Shown: positions 36,409 to 46,424 of the stretch, piece by piece | How the letters are laid out: every line of letters starts with the position of its first letter | Numbering within the stretch: the stretch's first letter is position 1 | Assembly: GCF_002209555.1 (NCBI RefSeq) | Contig: NZ_NJIF01000001.1 | Coordinates: 558,001 to 622,000, forward strand | Direction: 5' to 3' | DNA: 64,000 nt | DNA from: Achromobacter insolitus | GTDB taxonomy: Bacteria > Pseudomonadota > Gammaproteobacteria > Burkholderiales > Burkholderiaceae_B | Translations under genes and position numbers: made by a program | Notes under the pieces: generated by a model | Database searches by the model: none | Seen by the model: the letters and a program-made list of their open reading frames with translations, nothing else | Told to the model about the DNA's origin: nothing

Positions 36409-37082
36409 GCGCAGTGCTCCCGGTACCAGCGCAGGGCGGCTGCCGGTTGGTCGTCGGCCGCGATGCCGCCGTCGCGCACCACCACCACCCGGTCGAAATC
36501 CTCCAGCAGTTCCAGATCGTGGCTGACGACGATGGCGTCATGAGGAAGGCCCGCGATGGCATCGCGCACGCGATTGCGGTTGCGCAGGTCCAGCTGGGTG
36601 GTGGGTTCATCGAATACGATCAGCGCCGGTTCCATTACCAGCACCGCCGCCAACGCAACCAGCTGGCGTTCGCCGCCGGAGAGCGTGTGGCTGGTCCGGT
36701 CCGCCAGGTGGCCCACGCCCAGGTGGCCGAGTTGGGCATCGATACGGGCTTCGCGCTGCTGGCGGTCCGGGGCCAGGTGCTTCAGGCCGAACGCCAGGTC
36801 CTCGCGGACGATAGGAAAGACGATCTGGTTCTCGGGATTCTGGAATACGAAACCGACCTGCCGGCGCACGGCCTTCAAGTCGTGCCGGGTATCCAGGCCG
36901 CCCACCCGCACGCTGCCGGCGGAAGGCAGGACCAATCCGTTGATCAGGCGCGCGAGGGTGCTCTTGCCCGCGCCGTTGGGGCCGACGATGCCGATGCGGC
37001 GTTCGGCCAGCGTCAGGCTCACCCCATTCAGCACTTGCGCCTGGGGCGTGGAAACAACCGCCTGGTCAAACTCGATTAACAT
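36405..37082 (-). CDS. bioM: Biotin ECF transporter ATPase BioM
   Basis: A 225-residue ABC ATPase of the energy-coupling-factor class. Walker [11 protein letters not shown]-loop region [15 protein letters not shown] (typical EcfA), signature [15 protein letters not shown], Walker [12 protein letters not shown] and the VSHD switch are all intact. It energizes BioN-BioY biotin uptake. It is divergent from msrB across 52 bp that contain a perfect palindrome. Confidence 0.93.
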   Translation of the reverse strand: MLIEFDQAVVSTPQAQVLNGVSLTLAERRIGIVGPNGAGKSTLARLINGLVLPSAGSVRVGGLDTRHDLKAVRRQVGFVFQNPENQIVFPIVREDLAFGLKHLAPDRQQREARIDAQLGHLGVGHLADRTSHTLSGGERQLVALAAVLVMEPALIVFDEPTTQLDLRNRNRVRDAIAGLPHDAIVVSHDLELLEDFDRVVVVRDGGIAADDQPAAALRWYREHCA

Positions 37083-37093
37083 GGGGCGGGATT

Positions 37094-37115
37094 ATGCCCG
37101 AACCATTTCGGGCAT
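37094..37115. promoter_or_regulatory. Perfect palindrome in the bioM/msrB divergent promoter
   Basis: ATGCCCGAA and TTCGGGCAT are 9-bp arms around a 4-nt centre, placed in the 52 bp between the bioM and msrB start codons. It could be an operator for one or both genes. It lies so close to both starts that it would also fall in the leader RNAs. Confidence 0.5.
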
Positions 37116-37134
37116 CGGGACTCCAAGAGCTCAT

Positions 37135-37533
37135 ATGGACAAAGTACGAAAATCCGACGCCGAATGGCGTGCCCAGCTTTCCCCCGAAGAATACGTCGTC
37201 ACCCGTGAAAAGGGTACCGAACGGGCGTTCACCGGGCGTTACTGGAATACGTTCTCGCATGGCATCTACCGCTGCGTGGGCTGTGGCACCGCGCTGTTCG
37301 CTTCCGACACCAAATTCGATGCCGGCTGCGGCTGGCCCAGCTACTTCCAGCCGCTGGACCCGGAACTGGTGCGCGAGGAGCGCGACACCAGCCACGGCAT
37401 GGTCCGCACCGAAGTCCTATGCAACGTCTGCGACTCGCACCTGGGACACGTCTTTCCCGACGGCCCCGAGCCCACCGGACTGCGCTACTGCATCAATTCC
37501 CTGTCGATGACGTTTGAACCCATAGAAGACTGA
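37135..37533 (+). CDS. msrB: Peptide-methionine (R)-S-oxide reductase
   Basis: A 132-residue MsrB that repairs oxidized methionine. The catalytic cysteine is in [10 protein letters not shown]. Zinc ligands are CVGC and CNVC, and the family motif [12 protein letters not shown] is intact. The ATG at 37135 gives the normal length. Its stop is directly followed by the yciB start, so the two form an operon. Confidence 0.95.
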   Translation: MDKVRKSDAEWRAQLSPEEYVVTREKGTERAFTGRYWNTFSHGIYRCVGCGTALFASDTKFDAGCGWPSYFQPLDPELVREERDTSHGMVRTEVLCNVCDSHLGHVFPDGPEPTGLRYCINSLSMTFEPIED

Positions 37534-38112
37534 ATGAAGAAGTTCCTGTTCGACCTGTTTCCGCTGTTCCTTTTCTTCATTGCGTATCGGTACACGGACA
37601 TTTTCATCGCTACGGGCGTCGCCATGGCGGCGGCCGTGCTGCAGATCGTCTGGTTGAAGGCCACGGGCCGCGCCACCGAGGCCATGCACTGGATCAACCT
37701 CACCGTCATCCTGGTCTTCGGCGGCGCCACGATCTGGCTGCATAGCGACGTCTTCATCAAATGGAAGCCCACGGTGCTGTATTGGCTGTTCGGCGGCGCG
37801 CTGGTCTTTGCACGCCTGTTCTTCGGCCGCAACCTGATCCGCCGCCTGATGGAAAAGCAGATCCAGTTGCCCGATGCCGCCTGGGAACGCCTGAACCTGG
37901 TCTGGGCCGGATTCTTCCTGATCGCGGGCGCGCTCAACCTGTACGTGGCATTTTCCGGCCACTTCACGGAATCGCAGTGGGTCAGCTTCAAGGCCTTCGG
38001 CCTAATGGGCCTGATGGTCGTCTTCGTGATCGGCCAGTCGATCTGGCTGGGCAAGCACATCCAGACGGAGGAACAGGCCCCCTCCTCCGATACGCCGCCC
38101 CGCCAACCCTGA
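37534..38112 (+). CDS. yciB: Inner membrane-spanning protein YciB (septation protein A / IspZ)
   Basis: A 192-residue membrane protein with about five helices and the conserved opening MKKFLFDLFPLFLFFIAYR, plus the PTVLYWLFGGALVFARLFFGRNLIRRLM block. It is linked to cell-envelope synthesis and septation in enterobacteria and Shigella. Zero-base spacing after msrB; bolA and a parvulin gene follow on the same strand, a common grouping. Confidence 0.92.
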   Translation: MKKFLFDLFPLFLFFIAYRYTDIFIATGVAMAAAVLQIVWLKATGRATEAMHWINLTVILVFGGATIWLHSDVFIKWKPTVLYWLFGGALVFARLFFGRNLIRRLMEKQIQLPDAAWERLNLVWAGFFLIAGALNLYVAFSGHFTESQWVSFKAFGLMGLMVVFVIGQSIWLGKHIQTEEQAPSSDTPPRQP

Positions 38113-38182
38113 CGCCCCCTCACTTCCAGACCGGCGCGCCCGCCTCCCGGGCCCCGCGCGCCGGAACTAACCCATACCCCCA

Positions 38183-38452
38183 ATGTCAGACACCACCGAC
38201 CGCATGTCCCTGATCCGGGAGCGTCTAGCCGCCCTGGAACCCGTCAGCCTGGAGATCCTGGACGACTCGCATTTGCATACCGGCCACGAAGGCAGTAAAA
38301 ACGGCGCCGGCCACTATCGCGTGATCATCGTAGCGCCTTGCTTTGCGGGGCTCTCCGCCGTTGCGCGGCATAGGCTGGTGTATCATCATTTGCAAGATTT
38401 GATCCCTTATCCGATTCATGCGCTTGCGCTAGATGCCCAGGCTCCCAAATAG
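38183..38452 (+). CDS. BolA family protein
   Basis: An 89-residue BolA-fold protein with the invariant histidine region (LEILDDSHLHTGHEGSKNG) and the C-terminal HRLVYHHLQDLIPYPIHALAL helix-strand block. BolA proteins partner monothiol glutaredoxins in iron-sulfur handling and act in envelope stress. The neighbours yciB and ppiC support an envelope-related setting. Confidence 0.92.
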   Translation: MSDTTDRMSLIRERLAALEPVSLEILDDSHLHTGHEGSKNGAGHYRVIIVAPCFAGLSAVARHRLVYHHLQDLIPYPIHALALDAQAPK

Positions 38453-38469
38453 AAAGTAAAAGGATATTC

Positions 38470-39246
38470 ATGAAACGCATCGTCATGCTGGCTGCGGCCT
38501 GCGTCATCGCCGTGCCGGCTTTTGCCCAGAACGTGGCTACCGTCAACGGCAAGGCCATCTCGCAAAAGAGCCTGGATCAATTCGTCAAGCTGTTGGTCAG
38601 CCAGGGCGCCACCGATTCGCCGCAGCTGCGCGAACAGGTCAAGCAGGAAATGATCAACCGCCAGATCTTCGTGCAAGCGGCCGAATCCAGCGGCATCGCC
38701 AAGCAGGCCGACGTCCAGACCGAAGTCGAGCTGGCCCGCCAAGGCATCCTGGTCCGCGCCCTGATGGCCGACTACCTGGCCAAGCATCCGGTGTCGGACG
38801 CCAAGGTCACGGCCGAATATGAAAAGATCAAGAAGGAACAGGCCGGCAAGATGGAATACAAGGTCCGCCACATCCTCGTCGAAGACGAGAAGACGGCAAA
38901 CGACCTGCTGGCCCAGATCAAGAGCAACAAGGGCAAGTTCAACGACCTGGCCAAGAAGAACTCCAAGGACCCCGGCAGCGCCGAAAAGGGTGGCGATCTG
39001 GGTTGGGCTCCCCCGACCAACTACGTCCAGCCGTTCGCGCAGGCCGTGACGCAGCTGAAGAAGGGCGAATTGGTCGACAAGCCGGTGCAAACCCAGTTCG
39101 GCTGGCACATCATCATGGTTGACGACACCCGTCCGGTGGAATTCCCGCCGCTCGACCAGGTGCGTCCGCAGTTGGAAGAAATGCTGCGCCAGCAAACCCT
39201 GGCCGACTACCAGAAGGAACTGCGCGAAAAGGCCAAGATCCAGTAA
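38470..39246 (+). CDS. Periplasmic parvulin-type peptidyl-prolyl isomerase
   Basis: A 258-residue PpiC/PrsA-type foldase. The signal peptide ends near residue 19 (AFA). A SurA-N-like helical region follows, and then the parvulin domain (about residues 130-225) with VRHILVEDEKTAN, GGDLGWAPP and TQFGWHIIMVDD. It helps fold exported and outer-membrane proteins. It lies 17 bp after bolA with AAAAGGA upstream; a strong terminator follows. Confidence 0.93.
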   Translation: MKRIVMLAAACVIAVPAFAQNVATVNGKAISQKSLDQFVKLLVSQGATDSPQLREQVKQEMINRQIFVQAAESSGIAKQADVQTEVELARQGILVRALMADYLAKHPVSDAKVTAEYEKIKKEQAGKMEYKVRHILVEDEKTANDLLAQIKSNKGKFNDLAKKNSKDPGSAEKGGDLGWAPPTNYVQPFAQAVTQLKKGELVDKPVQTQFGWHIIMVDDTRPVEFPPLDQVRPQLEEMLRQQTLADYQKELREKAKIQ

Positions 39247-39263
39247 GCCTTGCCGCAAGAATG

Positions 39264-39295
39264 AAAATTGCCCGCTCATGCGGGCAATTTTTTTT
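39264..39295 (+). terminator. Rho-independent terminator of the msrB-yciB-bolA-ppiC group
   Basis: A 12-bp perfect stem (AAAATTGCCCGC and its complement, loop TCAT) running into eight T residues. The left arm's A-run may let it also stop the opposing hydrolase transcript. Confidence 0.9.
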
Positions 39296-39334
39296 GCGCC
39301 TGCGTTGGGCGCTCCCAATAGGCGTGGCTCCAAC

Positions 39335-40324
39335 CTAGGCCAGCGCCTGCTTCAGATGGGGTTCCCACAACCGCCCTTCCAGCAGCGGCGACAGATGGCC
39401 ATAGCGCCCGTCCACGCTGACTTGGACGACGTTAGCGGGATATGGGGCCTGGGCCCGGGCGTCTGGATCATCCGGCGCAAACAGCTCATCCGACACGCAG
39501 CGCAGCCACCGCACGGGCGTGGCTGTCTCCAACAATGCTGCCCGGGCGTCGTAGCGGCAGGCGGACGTCCTGAGCGCCGCCATGGACCACGGCGAAAAGC
39601 GCCCCGCCCAGGCTTGCGCCTCGGCCTGCAAGCGCGATTCCGCATCGGGCTCACGGGCGTCCGCCAACCATCGCGCGTAGCCATAGCGCCGCAAGGTCGC
39701 GCACCGCAACTCGACCCATTCTCGCCTCGCATCCGCATCGCCCGCGTCCAGGGCGGCAGCGATCCGGCGCAGGCGCTGCGCATCCGCCATGCTGCCACCG
39801 CCACGCGGCGCCGAGGCCAGCACCACCGCCCGCCCGATCGGCAACGGCGCGGCCACCGCCCACTGGAAGGCCTGATAACCGCCATAGGAATAGCCCAACA
39901 CCGCGTCCAGCCGCTTGACGCCGATGGCGCGCAGCCATTCCCCCTGAAGGCGCACCCCATCGGCAATCGACACGTCGGGAAATGTGCTGGCGGCCGCGCC
40001 CACCGGCGCGCTGCTGCCAAAACAGGAACCCAGCGCGTTGGGCGCCAGCACGCAAGTATCGCGTGTGTCCAGCGCCGCCCCGGGCCCCAGCCAAGGGCTC
40101 GCCCACCCGGCGTCGGGATAGGCCTCTCCCTCGTCCGCCTTCAGCGCCTGCTGGCTGCCGGATATGCCGTGCAGCAGCAGGACCACGGCGCGCGCTCGGT
40201 CCGGCGCCGGACCATAGCGGGACCACGCCAGCCGCGCCGGCGCGAGCCGCTTGCCGCTTTCCAGCGGCAGGGCGTCGAATTGCATCACGCCTGCGGCGTG
40301 ATCCGAAGACGGGCTGGCGGACAC
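39335..40324 (-). CDS. Alpha/beta-hydrolase, homoserine O-acetyltransferase (MetX)-like
   Basis: A 329-residue alpha/beta-hydrolase. The nucleophile elbow is GYSYGGYQ, the oxyanion region LLLHGISGSQQ, and a C-terminal GRYGHLSPLLEGR block gives the histidine. MetX-like features include APNALGSCFGSSAP and FPDVSIADGVRLQ. True MetX is longer and normally sits with metW, which is absent; the place at the end of a Bug-M24-TauD operon suggests a catabolic hydrolase or acyltransferase. The exact reaction is unknown. Confidence 0.8.
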   Translation of the reverse strand: MSASPSSDHAAGVMQFDALPLESGKRLAPARLAWSRYGPAPDRARAVVLLLHGISGSQQALKADEGEAYPDAGWASPWLGPGAALDTRDTCVLAPNALGSCFGSSAPVGAAASTFPDVSIADGVRLQGEWLRAIGVKRLDAVLGYSYGGYQAFQWAVAAPLPIGRAVVLASAPRGGGSMADAQRLRRIAAALDAGDADARREWVELRCATLRRYGYARWLADAREPDAESRLQAEAQAWAGRFSPWSMAALRTSACRYDARAALLETATPVRWLRCVSDELFAPDDPDARAQAPYPANVVQVSVDGRYGHLSPLLEGRLWEPHLKQALA

Positions 40325-40333
40325 CGGACCCTC

Positions 40334-41176
40334 CTAGATGGGACGTTCGCCCATGACCGTCGTGCGATAGATCGTACGCCGCATGCTGGCTGGCAGTTCG
40401 CGCGTGGTTGCCTTGTGCATCACGCAGCGGTTGTCCCACATGACCACGTCGCCCGGCTCCCATTGCAGCGCGTATTGGTACTTCTGCTGCGTGCAATGCG
40501 CGAACAGGCGTTCCAGCAGTTCCTGGCTGTCCGCCTCGCCCCAGCCGGACACCTCGGCCGTCATGCCGGGATGGACGTACAGCGCCTTGCGGCCTGTTTC
40601 AGGGTGCGTGCGCACAATGGGGTGCTCCACGTCCGGCGTGCCGGCCAACTGGCTCGCGTCCATCTTTACCTGGGTGCCCTCCTCGGCGCGGGTATTCTTG
40701 CGCCGGTAGCGGTGCACTGCCCGCAAGCCTGCCAGCTGGGCTTGAATGCCGCCGTCCAGTTCCTCGTATGCCCGGTACATGTTGACGAACAAGGTATTGC
40801 CGCCTTCCGGCGGGATCAATTGGGCATTGAGGATAGTGGCCTTGGCCGGGCATTCGCGGAAGGCGAAGTCCGAATGCCAGTACGAACCGCCGTCGGCGAT
40901 GCCTGCCGGCACGCCGTTCTTTACCTCGTTGGACAGCACGAATATCTCGGGATATTCAGGATGGTTGTACTGGGCGAGCACATGGATATCCAGCTCGCCC
41001 AGGCGGCGGCTGAAACGCAGTTGGCCCTCGGGCGACAGGCGCTGGTTCTTGAAGACCAGCAGTTGGTGGCGCAGGAACAGCTGGTTCACGTCCTCGAACG
41101 CGGTGTCGTCGAGAGTTTCCAGGTCCACGCCATGCACGGCCGCGCCGATCAGCGGGCTCAAGGGAATCGCTTTCAT
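40334..41176 (-). CDS. TauD/TfdA family Fe(II)/2-oxoglutarate dioxygenase
   Basis: A 280-residue dioxygenase. The iron triad is H101 and D103 in SYWHSDF with H254 in WDNRCVMHKATTR; the 2-oxoglutarate arginine is in the MRRTIYRTTV tail (R266/R267). Family members oxidatively release sulfite, phenols or amines from small carboxylates (taurine, 2,4-D, clavaminate-type substrates). It sits 9 bp from the MetX-like gene and 20 bp from the M24 gene, in one operon with a Bug receptor, which suggests breakdown of an imported acid. Confidence 0.9.
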   Translation of the reverse strand: MKAIPLSPLIGAAVHGVDLETLDDTAFEDVNQLFLRHQLLVFKNQRLSPEGQLRFSRRLGELDIHVLAQYNHPEYPEIFVLSNEVKNGVPAGIADGGSYWHSDFAFRECPAKATILNAQLIPPEGGNTLFVNMYRAYEELDGGIQAQLAGLRAVHRYRRKNTRAEEGTQVKMDASQLAGTPDVEHPIVRTHPETGRKALYVHPGMTAEVSGWGEADSQELLERLFAHCTQQKYQYALQWEPGDVVMWDNRCVMHKATTRELPASMRRTIYRTTVMGERPI

Positions 41177-41196
41177 GATCAGACTCCTGCCAAGGT

Positions 41197-42345
41197 TCAG
41201 GGAAGGCGATGCACGCGGGCCTCGGTACGCACCAGGGGCTCTGCGCCATGCTCTCCGATCAACACCGGGTATTCCAACCGCATGCCGCCCACGCCCGGGC
41301 GGTACAGGTGCGTGCCCAGCGCCACCACCATGCCCGGGGTGACGATGTCGCGGCTGCGCAGATTGATAAACGGCCGGGTCCGCGCGCAGGTGCCCAGGCC
41401 ATGGCCGAACAGCGGCAGCCCGAACTCGCTCAAGCCATGTTTTTCAAACACGGCGATGCCGCGGCTGGCGCACTCCGCGATCGGGCGGCCGGGCGTAAGG
41501 GACGCAAGCATGGTCTGCACGGTGTCTTCCCAGCAATCGATCAGCTTGCTCTGGACGGAGTCCGGCTTGCCCAGGAAGACAGGCAACGCGGTATCCGCCA
41601 TATATAGGTCCAGCAAGGGATGCAGGTCCAGGATCACGAATTCGTTCGGCCGGATGGCGCGGTCCGTCGCCTGCTGGGTAACGCCGCGCAGGAATCCCGT
41701 GCGTTCGCCGGCGCCCACTTCGGTGCCCCCGGTCACAGCCCAGGACCAGGTGCTGCCCCGCTGCCGGATCGCGCGCTCGATTTCCCCGGCGATTTCGTTC
41801 TCGGTCGCGCCCGCCCGCACTGCATTCATGCCCTGCTCGAAGCCGTAATCCGAGACCTCCGCGGCGTGGCGCAGGCGCTCTATCTCGGCCCCGTCCTTGA
41901 TCAGCATGACATCGTCGATAACGTCCACGCCGTTTTCGAAGCGGATGTCGGGCAAGTGGCTGGACAGGTCGAAGTATTCGGCGGCGGTGAGCATGCCCGG
42001 CGCCACCTGCGCGGCGCCCGGATGCGACAGGTCCAGCGCGACCTTGCCCCGCGTCAGGCCATGGTGTTCCAGGCGCTGGCGTATCAATTGCGGAAAGTCC
42101 GAGAATTCGAACTCGTACATTTCCATCTCGTGGCCTTCCGCCCGCACCCGCGAGGCGTCCATGGCCCAGTAGATGAACTCGCAGCGCCCGTCCGCCGTGA
42201 CCAGCACGGCGCCGCGCCACGGCATGAACGCCCCGCTCAGGTAATGCAGCGCGCCCTGGCGAGTGCCAAGATAGGCGTCAAACCCGAGTTCGCGCGCGTG
42301 CTGGGCAACGCGCTTGCGGCGCGCCTGAAAATCGATGGACTGCAT
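41197..42345 (-). CDS. M24-fold (Xaa-Pro aminopeptidase/creatinase-like) hydrolase lacking one metal ligand
   Basis: A 382-residue protein with an N-terminal creatinase domain (about 1-145) and a pita-bread domain (about 150-382). Metal-ligand positions D240, D251, H315 (FGHGLG) and E358 (MRLEYPVLI) are present, but the first glutamate (usual EPG) is G344 in VVALGTHLY (codon GGC at 41314-41316). Loss of metal ligands marks metal-free family members such as creatinase, so it may hydrolyse a small amide or C-N bond rather than a peptide. It is the second gene of the Bug-M24-TauD-MetX-like operon. Confidence 0.87.
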   Translation of the reverse strand: MQSIDFQARRKRVAQHARELGFDAYLGTRQGALHYLSGAFMPWRGAVLVTADGRCEFIYWAMDASRVRAEGHEMEMYEFEFSDFPQLIRQRLEHHGLTRGKVALDLSHPGAAQVAPGMLTAAEYFDLSSHLPDIRFENGVDVIDDVMLIKDGAEIERLRHAAEVSDYGFEQGMNAVRAGATENEIAGEIERAIRQRGSTWSWAVTGGTEVGAGERTGFLRGVTQQATDRAIRPNEFVILDLHPLLDLYMADTALPVFLGKPDSVQSKLIDCWEDTVQTMLASLTPGRPIAECASRGIAVFEKHGLSEFGLPLFGHGLGTCARTRPFINLRSRDIVTPGMVVALGTHLYRPGVGGMRLEYPVLIGEHGAEPLVRTEARVHRLP

Positions 42346-42366
42346 GTATCGCTCCTATTTGGGGAT

Positions 42367-43347
42367 TCAGGAAACCGACGCGCCGGAGGCCTTGACCACG
42401 GGGGCCCATTTCTCGGTTTCGTCGGCGGTAAAGCGGGCGAAGTCGTCGGGCTTGCTGGCCACCGGGTCGGCAGCCTGCGAGACCAGTTGTTCCCGCACTC
42501 GGGGATCGGCCAACGCCCGGGCGATTTCCTGCTGCAGGCGATCGACGATGGGGCGCGGGGTGCCGGCAGGCGCGAACACGCCGATCCATGACGTCATGGC
42601 ATATCCGGGCACGGTTTCGGCCACGGTGGGGATGTCGGGCGCAGCGGGAGAACGCTTCGGACCGGTCACGGCGATGGCGCGCAGCTTGCCGGCCTTGATC
42701 AGCGGCTGCGCGATGACCAGGCTGTCGAACGCCAGGTCGGCCTGGCCGCCGATCACGTCCGTCAGCGCGGGCAGGCTGCCCTTGTAGGGGATGTGCTGCA
42801 TCTGCACGCCCGCCATCTCGTTGAACAGCTCACCGGACATGTGCATGGACGTGCCGCTGCCGCCCGAAGCGCGGTTGAGCTTGCCCGGGTTGGCACGGGC
42901 GTAGGCGATCAAATCCGCCACCGAATAGATCGGGAGCTTGGGATTGACCACCACGACCAACGGATACGACACCACCTGCGTCACCGCCGTGAAGTCTTTC
43001 AGCGGCTGGAACGGCATGGACTTGTACAACGTCTGGTTGATGGCGTTGGTGCCGATGGTGCCCATGAGAATGGTGTAGCCGTCAGGCGCCGACTTCGCCA
43101 CCGCGTCCGCACCGATATTGCCGCCCGCCCCAGGCTTGGCCTCGACGATGACGGATACGCCCATGCTCTGCGTCATGCGCTCGGCCAGCAGCCGCGTGAC
43201 GATTTCGGTGGGTCCCCCAGCCGCGGCCGGCACCACGAAACGGATGGGTTTGCTGGGATAGGCCTCGGCCGCGCCGGCGGCGGAACTGGCCGCCATCCCC
43301 GCCGCCAGGGCGCATGCGCCCAAGGCGCGCATTAGTCTCCTGCACAT
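42367..43347 (-). CDS. Bug family periplasmic binding protein heading a catabolic operon
   Basis: A 326-residue extracytoplasmic receptor. The signal peptide ends near residue 26 and the mature part starts YPSKPIRFVVPAAAGGPTE, the Bug substrate-loop signature. The ATG at 43347 opens the signal peptide; longer frames add 18 unlikely residues. It is the first gene of the operon with the M24, TauD/TfdA and MetX-like enzymes and is divergent from an IclR regulator, so its ligand is probably the compound they degrade. Confidence 0.9.
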   Translation of the reverse strand: MCRRLMRALGACALAAGMAASSAAGAAEAYPSKPIRFVVPAAAGGPTEIVTRLLAERMTQSMGVSVIVEAKPGAGGNIGADAVAKSAPDGYTILMGTIGTNAINQTLYKSMPFQPLKDFTAVTQVVSYPLVVVVNPKLPIYSVADLIAYARANPGKLNRASGGSGTSMHMSGELFNEMAGVQMQHIPYKGSLPALTDVIGGQADLAFDSLVIAQPLIKAGKLRAIAVTGPKRSPAAPDIPTVAETVPGYAMTSWIGVFAPAGTPRPIVDRLQQEIARALADPRVREQLVSQAADPVASKPDDFARFTADETEKWAPVVKASGASVS

Positions 43348-43403
43348 GGCATGTCTCCATATATGCGGGGCGTACCGGGCGGGGTGCCCTGGCCGACCCA
43401 TCT

Positions 43404-43429
43404 AATTAACGAACAATTGTTCGCTAATT
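43404..43429. promoter_or_regulatory. 26-bp palindrome, probable IclR operator
   Basis: Half-sites AATTAACGAAC and GTTCGCTAATT flank a central AATT; only one symmetric pair mismatches. It lies in the 150 bp between the divergent Bug gene and the iclR-type gene, 57 bp upstream of the Bug start. Position and symmetry fit an operator for the adjacent regulator, controlling both directions. Confidence 0.7.
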
Positions 43430-43497
43430 GGCATTTTATGAAGATTGCGGCGGATGTCAAACTACAATCGAGCCTTCAACGACAAGACCGCCGATAC

Positions 43498-44292
43498 ATG
43501 GACACGACATTGCCGGAACCCAAAGAAAGAAAAGAGGAGTTTCTCGACAGCCTGGCCAACGGCCTGCAATTGCTGCAGATCTATGCCACGGGCGTGGCGA
43601 GCGTGACGGTGCAGGAAGCGGCCGAGCAACTGGACGTCACGCGCGCGGCGTCGCGGCGCATACTGTTGACGCTGGAAAAGCTAGGCTATGTGCGGCAGGA
43701 CGGCAGGAATTTTTCGCCTACGCCCAAGGTCATGGATCTGGGGTATGCCTATTTCGCTTCGCTGAGCCTGCCCAAGCTGACCCGCGCGACCATGCGCGAA
43801 GTCGCGCAGACCGTGGGAGAAACCTGCTCATTGGGCGTGCTGGACAGGCAACACGTCGTGTTCCTGGCGCGCGAAGAAGGCCCCAAGCTGCTCAAGCTGG
43901 ACCTGTCGGTGGGCAGCCGCCTGCCCGCCTACGCCCACTCGCTGGGCCGCACGCTGCTGTCGACGCTGGACGACGAGGCGCTCGATGCCTATCTGGAAAG
44001 CGCCGACCTGAAGCGGCTGACGCCCTATACCACGGTGTCGCGCAGCGCCTTGCGCAAGCTGATCCGGCAGGTGCGCCAGGACGGCTACTGCATTTCGGTC
44101 AGTGAATTGGTGGACGGATTCGCGGGCGTGGCAGTGCCGCTGTACAACCATGAAGGCCGCGCGGTGGCAGGCCTGAGCGTCAGCATGGTGCTCGGATCCC
44201 GCCAGCCCGACGAATTGAAGCGGCAGCATTTGCCGGCCTTGCAGCGCGCAGCCGCTGCCATCCTCGACATGATGCCTCGCAGCACCATCTGA
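43498..44292 (+). CDS. IclR family transcriptional regulator
   Basis: A 264-residue regulator with an N-terminal winged helix-turn-helix (about residues 15-75, VTVQEAAEQLDVTRAASRRILLTLEKLGYVRQDG) and a C-terminal IclR ligand-binding domain (about 85-260). IclR proteins usually sense a pathway metabolite. The start at 43498 matches the family; an ATG at 43438 would add 20 residues and lie next to the palindrome. It is divergent from the Bug-M24-TauD-MetX-like operon it presumably controls. Confidence 0.9.
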   Translation: MDTTLPEPKERKEEFLDSLANGLQLLQIYATGVASVTVQEAAEQLDVTRAASRRILLTLEKLGYVRQDGRNFSPTPKVMDLGYAYFASLSLPKLTRATMREVAQTVGETCSLGVLDRQHVVFLAREEGPKLLKLDLSVGSRLPAYAHSLGRTLLSTLDDEALDAYLESADLKRLTPYTTVSRSALRKLIRQVRQDGYCISVSELVDGFAGVAVPLYNHEGRAVAGLSVSMVLGSRQPDELKRQHLPALQRAAAAILDMMPRSTI

Positions 44293-44315
44293 CCGGCTCT
44301 ACAGGCCGGGCGGCC

Positions 44316-46424
<2,109 letters not shown>

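Noticed and set aside
39119-41848. A 909-codon open frame on the plus strand
   Set aside because: It is antisense to the MetX-like, TauD and M24 genes, has low-complexity Arg/Pro/Ala composition and no recognizable domain.
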